Source of the DNA: an uncultured Corynebacterium sp.
Lineage (GTDB): Bacteria > Actinomycetota > Actinomycetes > Mycobacteriales > Mycobacteriaceae
Length of the DNA: 38,859 bases
Direction of reading: 5' to 3'
NCBI RefSeq assembly: GCF_946998835.1
Contig: NZ_CAMQAZ010000024.1
Span: 1-38,859, forward strand
Part shown: positions 1-6,405 of the stretch, one piece after another
How positions within the stretch are numbered: position 1 is the stretch's first letter
Layout of the letters: every line of letters begins with the position of its first letter
Notes under the pieces: model-generated
Told to the model about the DNA's origin: nothing
Databases searched by the model: none
Seen by the model: only the letters and a program-made list of their open reading frames with translations
Made by a program: the position numbers and the translations under genes

Positions 1-52
1 GATCAACTGCTAAAAATCAGCCCAATCGGACACACTTTTTGAGCCTTAACCC
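1..52. repeat. Left copy of 52-bp terminal inverted repeat
   Basis: Bases 1-52 are the exact reverse complement of bases 38806-38857, and identity stops abruptly at base 53. Read outward from the window, both copies begin GGGTTAAGGCTC. This copy ends 15 bp after the rpsO stop codon. A perfect match at both ends of a contig-sized window suggests the tips of two copies of one insertion sequence in opposite orientation, where an assembly broke. That is inference, because no transposase lies inside the window. Confidence 0.9.
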
Positions 53-67
53 ACCTTAAGGGAAATC

Positions 68-337
68 TTAGCGACGCAGGCCCAGGCGCTCGATCAGCTT
101 ACGGTAACGCTCAACATCGTTGTCCTGCAGGTACTGCAGCAGACCCTTGCGGCGACCGACCAGCAGCAGCAGACCACGACGGGAGTGGTGATCGTGCTTG
201 TGGAACTTCAGGTGCTCGGTCAGCTGACGGATACGAGCGGTCAGCAGTGCAACCTGAGCCTCCGGGGAACCGGTGTCGGTCTCGTGCAGGCCGAACTCCT
301 TGAGAATCTCTGCCTTTTCTGCGGTATTCAAAGCCAT
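68..337 (-). CDS. rpsO: 30S ribosomal protein S15
   Basis: The 89-residue protein has the length usual for S15, which binds the central domain of 16S rRNA during 30S assembly. The family signature is plain: a GSPEAQVA stretch near residues 23-30, HKHDHHSRRGL near 46-56, and the closing LIERLGLRR. The ATG at 337 has an AAGGAG ribosome binding site about 10 nt upstream. The gene lies downstream of ribF on the same strand, as in other actinobacteria, and a leader hairpin sits between them. The usual next gene, polynucleotide phosphorylase, is not seen because the window ends in a repeat 15 bp after the stop. Identification is secure. Confidence 0.97.
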   Translation of the reverse strand: MALNTAEKAEILKEFGLHETDTGSPEAQVALLTARIRQLTEHLKFHKHDHHSRRGLLLLVGRRKGLLQYLQDNDVERYRKLIERLGLRR

Positions 338-431
338 GGAAATCTAACTCCTTGAATCGAATTATGGTCGTTGTTTCAGTCCACATTCTCGGCTTTCTCA
401 GAACCGAACAGCTTCCAGCCGCTAGTTCGTC

Positions 432-456
432 GTAACTGCTTGTGGACCGCAGTTAC
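432..456 (-). promoter_or_regulatory. Hairpin in rpsO leader
   Basis: A perfect 8-bp inverted repeat (GTAACTGC / GCAGTTAC) with a 9-nt loop lies between ribF and rpsO. No T-run follows on either strand, so it is not an ordinary terminator. S15 represses its own mRNA through leader structures in several bacteria, so this could be an S15-binding element, but that role is inferred. Confidence 0.4.
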
Positions 457-478
457 AGCCGACGGACGACTTTACCAG

Positions 479-1474
479 CTATTCGGCCTTAGCCAAAATA
501 GCCTCGGTGTCAGCGACATCCTGGTTCATTCTGCCAATGAGTTCCTCGACCGAGTCGAACTTCTCCATTCCGCGAATGCGGTCGACAAACTCAATCTGAC
601 CGGCAGCGCCGTAGAGGTCCGCGTGACGACCAATGACATAGGCCTCTACCGTGCGATCAGTATCTCCGAAGGTCACATTCGTACCCACTGACACCGCCGC
701 TGGGTAGCGCACTCCGAACTCGATGTCGCCCTCCGGGTCCGTCTCCGGTCGCGCCCCTGTCGCCTGAGCGGTGAACCACGCCGCGTAGACACCATCAGCC
801 GGGATTGCCAGTCCTTCTGCGAAGTCAATGTTGGCGGTTGGGAAGCCGAGCTGCGCTCCACCACGGCCCTGCCCCGGAATGACATCGCCATCGACGCGGT
901 AGAAGTAACCGAGACAAGTGGCGGCCGCGGACACTGCACCGTCGGCAAGCAAACCGCGAATGCGCGTTGACGACACACGCTCAGTGGAGCCCTCGGCGGT
1001 GACATCGAGGAGGTCGACAATGGTGACATACACTCCACACTCACGTCCGTGCTCCGGCATGGTCTCGGCGGTGCCGGCGGCCTTCTGGCCATAGGTGAAG
1101 TTCTGGCCGACAAAAACGGCCTGCGCATTCAACTTGTCGCGCACAACGGTACGCACAAAGTCCTCGGCGGGGATGCTGGAGAAAGTCTTATCAAAAGGCA
1201 CGACGAGCATGGCATCGATTCCCTCTGCCTCGGCCAGTTCGGCGCGACGGGAAACGGTGGACAGCGCCGGCGGCACCTTATCCGGCGCAAACAGCGCTAC
1301 CGGATTCGGGTCAAAAGTCATCATGATTGACTTCACGCCGCGAGCGCGAGCGTCGCTGACCGCAGCAGCAATCAGGCGCTTATGCCCAAGGTGAATACCA
1401 TCGAAAACCCCGATGGTTACGACCGTGTCGCCCAGGTCTGCGGGTGTGTTGTCCAAGCCATACCAAATCTCCAC
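479..1474 (-). CDS. ribF: Bifunctional riboflavin kinase / FAD synthetase
   Basis: RibF phosphorylates riboflavin to FMN and adenylylates FMN to FAD in the cytoplasm. The N-terminal nucleotidyltransferase domain opens with VVTIGVFDGIHLGH (about residues 17-30, carrying the HxGH nucleotide-binding motif). The C-terminal flavokinase domain shows LGFPTAN near residue 206 followed by PADGVYAAW. I start at GTG 1474, giving 331 residues, because the protein from there (VEIWYGLD) matches the usual RibF beginning. A -10 hexamer also lies 8 nt upstream, so the longer open frame to 1588 would include the promoter. The gene is divergent from truB and followed by rpsO. Confidence 0.95.
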   Translation of the reverse strand: MEIWYGLDNTPADLGDTVVTIGVFDGIHLGHKRLIAAAVSDARARGVKSIMMTFDPNPVALFAPDKVPPALSTVSRRAELAEAEGIDAMLVVPFDKTFSSIPAEDFVRTVVRDKLNAQAVFVGQNFTYGQKAAGTAETMPEHGRECGVYVTIVDLLDVTAEGSTERVSSTRIRGLLADGAVSAAATCLGYFYRVDGDVIPGQGRGGAQLGFPTANIDFAEGLAIPADGVYAAWFTAQATGARPETDPEGDIEFGVRYPAAVSVGTNVTFGDTDRTVEAYVIGRHADLYGAAGQIEFVDRIRGMEKFDSVEELIGRMNQDVADTEAILAKAE

Positions 1475-1482
1475 AAGGAGCC

Positions 1483-1488
1483 AGTGTA
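1483..1488 (-). promoter_or_regulatory. -10 element of leaderless ribF promoter
   Basis: TACACT on the minus strand matches the actinobacterial TANNNT consensus and sits 8 nt before the ribF GTG at 1474. Transcription would start at or next to the start codon. No Shine-Dalgarno sequence is present, which agrees with a leaderless mRNA. Confidence 0.6.
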
Positions 1489-1525
1489 ACTGGTCGCCGT
1501 TTAACACACCGCATATAGCGCAACA

Positions 1526-1531
1526 TAGGAT
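1526..1531 (+). promoter_or_regulatory. -10 element of leaderless truB promoter
   Basis: TAGGAT lies 7 nt before the truB ATG at 1539 and no Shine-Dalgarno sequence intervenes. This is the spacing expected of a leaderless transcript. The promoter is divergent from that of ribF, with only 64 bp between the two start codons. Confidence 0.6.
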
Positions 1532-1538
1532 TGCGTCT

Positions 1539-2525
1539 ATGACCGACTTCGATCCGATTGCAGACTCCGGCATCGTCATCGTGGACAAGCCCCAGGGCTG
1601 GACAAGTCACGATGTCGTGGGCAAACTCCGCCGTATTTTCCGCACCAAGAAGGTCGGCCACTCCGGCACCCTCGACCCGATGGCCACCGGCGTGCTGGTT
1701 CTCGGCATCGGCCGCGGCACACGGTTCCTGCCGCATGTCCACGCCGACACGAAGTCCTACCGTGCGACCGTTCGTCTCGGTGCTGCCACGCTTACCGACG
1801 ACGCCGAGGGCGAGTTGCTCTCCGAAACCTCGGCGGCAGCAGTGACCGATGAGATGATCCGGGAGAAGATCGCGGACTTCACCGGCACGATTATGCAAAA
1901 ACCGGCTGCGGTATCCGCGGTGAAGATTGACGGTGTCCGCGCCTACGAGCGGATTCGTCGGGGTGAAAAAGTGGATATCCCTGCGCGACCGGTGACAATC
2001 ACCCGTTATGAGGTTTTGGACATCCGCCACGACACCGACCCCGCTCGTCCCGGTGAGTGCATCGACATCGACGTAGAGGTCGACTGCTCTGCTGGCACGT
2101 TCATTCGCGCACTGGCGCGCGACTTGGGTGAAGCGCTGGGGGTCGGCGGCCATCTCACCGCTTTGCGACGTACCGCCGCTGGCGTTTTCACCATTGGCGA
2201 GGCCTTAACTGTCGACGAGCTTTCGGATAGAGCTGAGCAGTTCGACGCTGCGCACCCGGAAATCGCAGAGATGCGTCGTCCCAGCCCGGAGCGTGCCGCT
2301 GCACTGCTGCCGATGAGCCTGGACGAAGCCTGCCTGCGCTGCTTTGACACCCGTGAGATCACTGAGCAGCAGGCGGCTGATTTAGCTCAGGGCAAGTGGC
2401 TGGAGCCAATCGGAAAGGCGGGAGTTTACGCGGCGGTGTCGCCGACGGGAAAGATTCCAGCACTGCTGACAGAATCGGGCAAACGTGCCAAAACAGTATT
2501 CGTGGTGCGCCCAGCCACGCTGTAA
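1539..2525 (+). CDS. truB: tRNA pseudouridine-55 synthase
   Basis: TruB converts U55 in the T-loop of tRNAs to pseudouridine. The 328-residue product has the family signature: VDKPQGWTSHDVV (about 15-27), then HSGTLDPMATG (about 41-51) with the catalytic Asp at residue 46. An actinobacterial C-terminal domain follows. I start at ATG 1539 because the conserved sequence begins there and a -10 hexamer sits 7 nt upstream. The open frame extending back to 1413 overlaps ribF and is not conserved-looking. The gene converges on pptT, and both stop codons lie within one inverted repeat. Confidence 0.95.
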   Translation: MTDFDPIADSGIVIVDKPQGWTSHDVVGKLRRIFRTKKVGHSGTLDPMATGVLVLGIGRGTRFLPHVHADTKSYRATVRLGAATLTDDAEGELLSETSAAAVTDEMIREKIADFTGTIMQKPAAVSAVKIDGVRAYERIRRGEKVDIPARPVTITRYEVLDIRHDTDPARPGECIDIDVEVDCSAGTFIRALARDLGEALGVGGHLTALRRTAAGVFTIGEALTVDELSDRAEQFDAAHPEIAEMRRPSPERAAALLPMSLDEACLRCFDTREITEQQAADLAQGKWLEPIGKAGVYAAVSPTGKIPALLTESGKRAKTVFVVRPATL

Positions 2526-2564
2526 GAGGTAACCCGTCAGCGGCAACGCGTCACGTACCTCTTA
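2523..2564. terminator. Inverted repeat spanning the truB and pptT stop codons
   Basis: TAAGAGGTA (2523-2531) and TACCTCTTA (2556-2564) form a perfect 9-bp stem with a 24-nt loop. The stop codon of truB begins the left arm and the stop of pptT begins the right arm. It may act as a weak bidirectional terminator between these convergent genes. It lacks a T-run, so confidence is moderate. Confidence 0.45.
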
Positions 2565-3272
2565 AGGCTGCTCAATCCACACCGCAGTAACGACAATCCC
2601 AGCACCTCGAACCCAGAATCCTTGCACACCACGGAAGGCTTCGGGCACCTCACGGTGGAACGTCAGCTCCAAAGGCCCGCCCGCTAGCCTCCGCGCTGCT
2701 AGCCTCCGCGACAAACCACGCGTTGCTACTCGCTTTTTCCTCGGCTGCACGGAGATCTCAGCAAAGTCGAGCCACTGTCCGACCATCGGTTCCCAGAGTT
2801 TGTACATCGATTCTTTGGCGCTAAATTGCACCAGCGGGTCAAGGCGGGCTTCGTCAGCGCGCAAGACGGCATCGACGATTCCTAACTCCAGAGTCTGCTC
2901 GACTTCCACATCGATACCAATCCCCTGCAGCCGGGTATCGTGCGCAACCACCGCGGCCACGGCCTTGTCGCAGTGGCTAATTGATCCCACGACACCTCTT
3001 GGCCACAGCGGCGCGCCACTCGCCGACGTTCCAATCCCTTCGGCAGCGCGCTCCCCTAGCTGCTGCAACGCCATGTGCGCAGCTAGGCGCCCGCGGGTGA
3101 AGTCTCGAACTCTCGACGCCACTGCTCTGTCGGAGAGATTTAGCTCGGCAGCTCGGAGCTGCTGCAACTCCGCTTCACTAAACCGACGCTCGGCGTTGGG
3201 GGCGGTCACCAGCTGGCTACCGGCAGGTAGGTGCGTGGCCAGGGTCTCGTGGACGTCGGCAAGCACGCTCAT
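2562..3272 (-). CDS. pptT: 4'-phosphopantetheinyl transferase (EntD/PptT type)
   Basis: The enzyme transfers 4'-phosphopantetheine from CoA to carrier proteins of fatty-acid, polyketide and peptide synthases. The 236-residue product shows the family landmarks: GSISHC near 96-101, GIGIDVE near 117-123 with the metal-binding Asp and Glu, and FSAKESMYK near 150-158. I start at ATG 3272 because it overlaps the stop of the upstream MATE gene in an ATGA, indicating translational coupling; the frame reaching 3419 lies inside that gene. In M. tuberculosis pptT is also next to truB, which supports the symbol. Its exact carrier-protein targets cannot be read from the sequence. Confidence 0.9.
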   Translation of the reverse strand: MSVLADVHETLATHLPAGSQLVTAPNAERRFSEAELQQLRAAELNLSDRAVASRVRDFTRGRLAAHMALQQLGERAAEGIGTSASGAPLWPRGVVGSISHCDKAVAAVVAHDTRLQGIGIDVEVEQTLELGIVDAVLRADEARLDPLVQFSAKESMYKLWEPMVGQWLDFAEISVQPRKKRVATRGLSRRLAARRLAGGPLELTFHREVPEAFRGVQGFWVRGAGIVVTAVWIEQP

Positions 3273-4675
3273 GCGCTGATGCCGTACCATTTCTCTCCGC
3301 GGAAGCGGATGGCGACGAAGACAAGTCGCAGAATCATGAAGGCCAAGAGACCGCACCACACGCCAGAAAGGCCCCACCCAAATGCATGCGCCAACCAGAC
3401 CGGTGGGAGAAAGCCGCACAGAACGGCGGTGACAGTGGCGTTGCGGAGGAAGGCTGCGTCACCGGCACCGAGCAAAACACCGTCGAGCGCGAAGACGATA
3501 CCACCAATCGGAATCATTGCGACGAGAATCCACCACGGTCCCGAGGTGACGGCGCCAATTACACCTGTGTCATCGGTGAAAATGCGAACGATGCCAGCAT
3601 TGCCCACTGCGAAAACTGCTGCCAGACCAAGGGAAATGATGGTTGACCAGGCAGCCACCCGTTTACCGGTCCAGCGTGCAACTGCCGTCGAGCTACCTCC
3701 GAGAGCTGCACCGACCAGCGTCTGCGCAGCGATGGCCAGCGAGTCGAGAACCAGCGAAATGAGGTTCCACAGCTGCAACATGACCTGGTGTCCGCCGAGG
3801 GTCGTCGGCCCAACGCGGCCAGCAACTGCGGCGGCGGAGAGGAACGCAACTTGAAAGGACAGGGAGCGGACGATGAGGTCGCGGCCGAGGACGAGTTGGC
3901 TCTTAATGATGTTGCCGTTGGGTCGCAGGGCAAGATTGCGCTCAGTACACTCCTTGAAGAGCCTGCGCAGGAATAACCCTCCCGTAATCAATTCACCGAA
4001 GAGCACGGCCATTGCGGAGCCTTCGAGCCCGAAGGCATGGACGAGCGGCACAATCACAATGGCCGCTGGGATAAGCCCGGACAGTACAAACAGCAACGGC
4101 GCGCGGGTGTTTTGAATACCGCGCAGCCAACCGTTTCCAGCCTGCGCAATCAGGGTCAGCGGGATGGCAAAGGAAGCTACCCGCAACCACTGCCCGGCAT
4201 CGTGAGCGACCTCAGACTGTGGAGCAAGCCAGCCGGTAAATATCGGTGCTAGCCCCACGATGATGGCGAAGAGGCTTAGGCCCACAAAGATTGCAACCCA
4301 CGTCGCCTGCAGTCCTTCTTCGACAGCCTCGTCAACGTTGCCCTTGCCGAAAGCCCGCGCTGACCGCGCCGTGGTGCCGTAGGCCAAGAATGTCAGCTGT
4401 GTGGTCACCACGGAAAAGACAGTGGAGCCTGCAGCGAGCGCCGCTAGCTGAACGGCGCCGAGTCGACCGATGACTGCAGTGTCCAGTAGCACATAGAGAG
4501 CGGGTGCGGCGAGCACACCCAACGCCGGCAGCGCCAGGGACACAATCTCGCGGAGGCTGACATCTGACTTCGCGCTTTCTTTCGTGCCCAGGCGTCCAGG
4601 CTTCTCCTGAGTTTCTCGCGAATCCGACAATCCTCTAGGCCTCGCTCGCGCCTCGGCGCGCCTTGGCTGCGACAT
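3269..4675 (-). CDS. dinF: MATE-family efflux protein (DinF-like)
   Basis: This 468-residue polytopic membrane protein has about 12 hydrophobic segments in the two-halved MATE layout, which couples drug or organic-cation export to an ion gradient. It begins with a charged cytoplasmic tail of about 40 residues before the first membrane segment (SLALPALGVLAAP). The ATG at 4675 overlaps the end of nrnA by 41 nt and has no clear ribosome binding site, so the true start could be further in. It ends in an ATGA overlap with pptT. The same place in M. tuberculosis holds dinF. The substrate is unknown. Confidence 0.85.
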   Translation of the reverse strand: MSQPRRAEARARPRGLSDSRETQEKPGRLGTKESAKSDVSLREIVSLALPALGVLAAPALYVLLDTAVIGRLGAVQLAALAAGSTVFSVVTTQLTFLAYGTTARSARAFGKGNVDEAVEEGLQATWVAIFVGLSLFAIIVGLAPIFTGWLAPQSEVAHDAGQWLRVASFAIPLTLIAQAGNGWLRGIQNTRAPLLFVLSGLIPAAIVIVPLVHAFGLEGSAMAVLFGELITGGLFLRRLFKECTERNLALRPNGNIIKSQLVLGRDLIVRSLSFQVAFLSAAAVAGRVGPTTLGGHQVMLQLWNLISLVLDSLAIAAQTLVGAALGGSSTAVARWTGKRVAAWSTIISLGLAAVFAVGNAGIVRIFTDDTGVIGAVTSGPWWILVAMIPIGGIVFALDGVLLGAGDAAFLRNATVTAVLCGFLPPVWLAHAFGWGLSGVWCGLLAFMILRLVFVAIRFRGEKWYGISA

Positions 4676-5696
4676 CGCTGGTGTCCAGAATTGCCTGCAG
4701 CAGCTCCTCCTTGCTGCACTCCCGGGTTAGACCAGCCGCACGCTCGTGGCCACCCCCACCGATTGCCAGAGCAACCTGCGAGACATCGACAACCTCGCGG
4801 GAACGCAGGGATACCGCCCATTGACCCGAGTCGTATTCCTTGAGAACCGCACAGACATCGGCCGCATTGGTCGTACGCACAATGTCCACGACCGACTCAA
4901 TCTCGTCGTGTCCGACCTCGCTAGTCTGGTCATGCTCAATGACAACATGAATCAGACCGGCACCGTCGCCCCACTCGGGCACCAGCGTGGCAGTGGAAAG
5001 CACCTGTCCCAAGAAGGGCAAGTAGGAAAATGGGTGCTCCTCCAGCAACTGTGCACCAATCGTGCGGGGATCGAGGCCCTTGTCCAGCAGACGTGCCGCA
5101 GCGGTGTGCATTCGCGAGCGCCCGAACTGGAACGACGCGGTGTCGGTCAGCAACCCCGCGTAGAGAGCATGTGCCATCGGCGTGGTCAGCTTGATGCCCC
5201 ACACGCCGAAGAAGTCCAGCAGCACCATGGTCGAGGACTCAGCGAGCTCATCCACCATATTGACCGCACCAAAACGGGTGTTGGTTGCGTGGTGGTCGAC
5301 ATTGATAACGCGATCGGAGGCCATCACGCGCTCCTCCAACTCGCCCAGCCTCCCCGGGCTGGCGCAGTCGACAGTCACCCAGGTGTCGATGTCTTCGTCC
5401 AAGTCCGTGTACTCGACGAACCGCTCCCATCCGGGAATCGTCAACAGCGACTTGGCGGGCAGATCGCTCTCGCCGTAGCTGGCGACAGCAGAAATACCAC
5501 GTTGCACTAGAGCCATGACCATCGCAGATGCGGCACCAATCGCATCCGCATCGGGGTGAACATGGGCAATGACGCCGACTTTCTTGGCGCCGGCAAGCAT
5601 GTCCTGCATCTGCTGAATCGGCTTGGACATGCGGCGATCAATAGCCTGTGAGAGCTGGTGAGCTGCCTGCTCCTGAGCCTGCGGAGAAGTGGTCAC
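4635..5696 (-). CDS. nrnA: DHH-family bifunctional oligoribonuclease / pAp phosphatase (NrnA-like)
   Basis: NrnA-type enzymes degrade very short RNAs and hydrolyse 3'-phosphoadenosine 5'-phosphate; some also degrade linear cyclic-dinucleotide products. The DHH domain shows HVHPDADAIG (about 45-54), a VDCA motif, and NVDHHATN, all metal ligands. The C-terminal DHHA1 domain ends with GGGGHERAAG. I start at GTG 5696 (353 residues) because AAAGGGG lies 8 nt before it. An in-frame ATG at 5714 has no ribosome binding site, and the frame to 5882 overlaps rbfA. The gene follows rbfA by 43 bp and precedes the MATE gene, as in M. tuberculosis. Confidence 0.92.
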   Translation of the reverse strand: MTTSPQAQEQAAHQLSQAIDRRMSKPIQQMQDMLAGAKKVGVIAHVHPDADAIGAASAMVMALVQRGISAVASYGESDLPAKSLLTIPGWERFVEYTDLDEDIDTWVTVDCASPGRLGELEERVMASDRVINVDHHATNTRFGAVNMVDELAESSTMVLLDFFGVWGIKLTTPMAHALYAGLLTDTASFQFGRSRMHTAAARLLDKGLDPRTIGAQLLEEHPFSYLPFLGQVLSTATLVPEWGDGAGLIHVVIEHDQTSEVGHDEIESVVDIVRTTNAADVCAVLKEYDSGQWAVSLRSREVVDVSQVALAIGGGGHERAAGLTRECSKEELLQAILDTSDVAAKARRGASEA

Positions 5697-5739
5697 GGCA
5701 AGTGCCCCTTTCATCGATAGGTCTAGACGGTGAAGAAAC

Positions 5740-6171
5740 TTACTCCTCTTCGCGGTACGGGTTGGCATCGCCCGCGGGCGTAGCGCCCTTGGCCTGCTCA
5801 GCCAATTCTGCATCGCGCGCGCGAGTCTTATCGAGCAGCTCCTCCAAGTGCGCAGAAATCTCCGGCACCGTGTCGACCTCAAAAGTCAGCGTCGGCGTGT
5901 AGCGCACCCCGGTGCCGCGGCCGACCAGAGAACGCAGCTGTCCCTTTGCCTTCTCCAGCGCTGCCGCTGCCGACTCGTAGTCCGGTTCCTCGTCGAGTGT
6001 GCGTCCGCGCACGGTGTAGAAAACCGTGGCGTCGTGCAAATCGCCAGTGACGCGGCAGTCCGTAATAGTCACAAGCTCCAGGCGTCGATCCTTAATTTCG
6101 CGTTCAATTGCGCTGGCGACAATCTCCTGAATTCGCTTGGACAAACGGCGTGCTCGTGCCGGATCTGCCAT
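5740..6171 (-). CDS. rbfA: 30S ribosome-binding factor A
   Basis: RbfA helps maturation of the 5' end of 16S rRNA and is a cold-adaptation factor. The 143-residue product has the KH-like fold order of the family: an RARRLSKRIQEIVA helix at the N-terminus, ITDCRVTGDLHDATVFYTV in the middle, and VRYTPTLTFEVD towards the end. I start at ATG 6171, which has AGGAG 9 nt upstream. The extension to 6246 would contain a promoter-like TGATACACT. A strong terminator separates it from infB, so it heads its own unit with nrnA, the MATE gene and pptT. Confidence 0.93.
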   Translation of the reverse strand: MADPARARRLSKRIQEIVASAIEREIKDRRLELVTITDCRVTGDLHDATVFYTVRGRTLDEEPDYESAAAALEKAKGQLRSLVGRGTGVRYTPTLTFEVDTVPEISAHLEELLDKTRARDAELAEQAKGATPAGDANPYREEE

Positions 6172-6220
6172 GACCATCATCTCCTCGATCAGTTGGCGAA
6201 AGGTTTTTCCAAACTGAACA

Positions 6221-6229
6221 AGTGTATCA
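6221..6229 (-). promoter_or_regulatory. Extended -10 promoter of rbfA
   Basis: TGATACACT on the minus strand is an extended -10 motif (TGA plus TACACT) about 50 nt before the rbfA ATG. A TTGACG lies further upstream, but with only 14 nt spacing, so the -35 assignment is uncertain. Its position after the infB terminator makes a separate rbfA promoter plausible. Confidence 0.45.
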
Positions 6230-6335
6230 GTAGTTCTCACCGTCAAGCTCCCAGGTTAAGCCACCGCCCTTGCTACACGCTTGCTTGACGACGGCCACAG
6301 CGTACTCACCGCTTGGCGGTACGTGACCAGAAATG

Positions 6336-6366
6336 CAAAAAGGCGCCCCTTGCGGGACGCCTTTTC
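6336..6366 (-). terminator. Rho-independent terminator after infB
   Basis: On the minus strand, AAAAGGCGTCCC and GGGGCGCCTTTTT form a GC-rich stem around a GCAA loop, followed by T residues. It lies 40-70 bp after the infB stop and ends the rimP-nusA-ylxR-infB series before rbfA. Confidence 0.85.
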
Positions 6367-6405
6367 GGCTTTTATCCGATCGCTAACGCGATGATTTTCC
6401 GGCAA

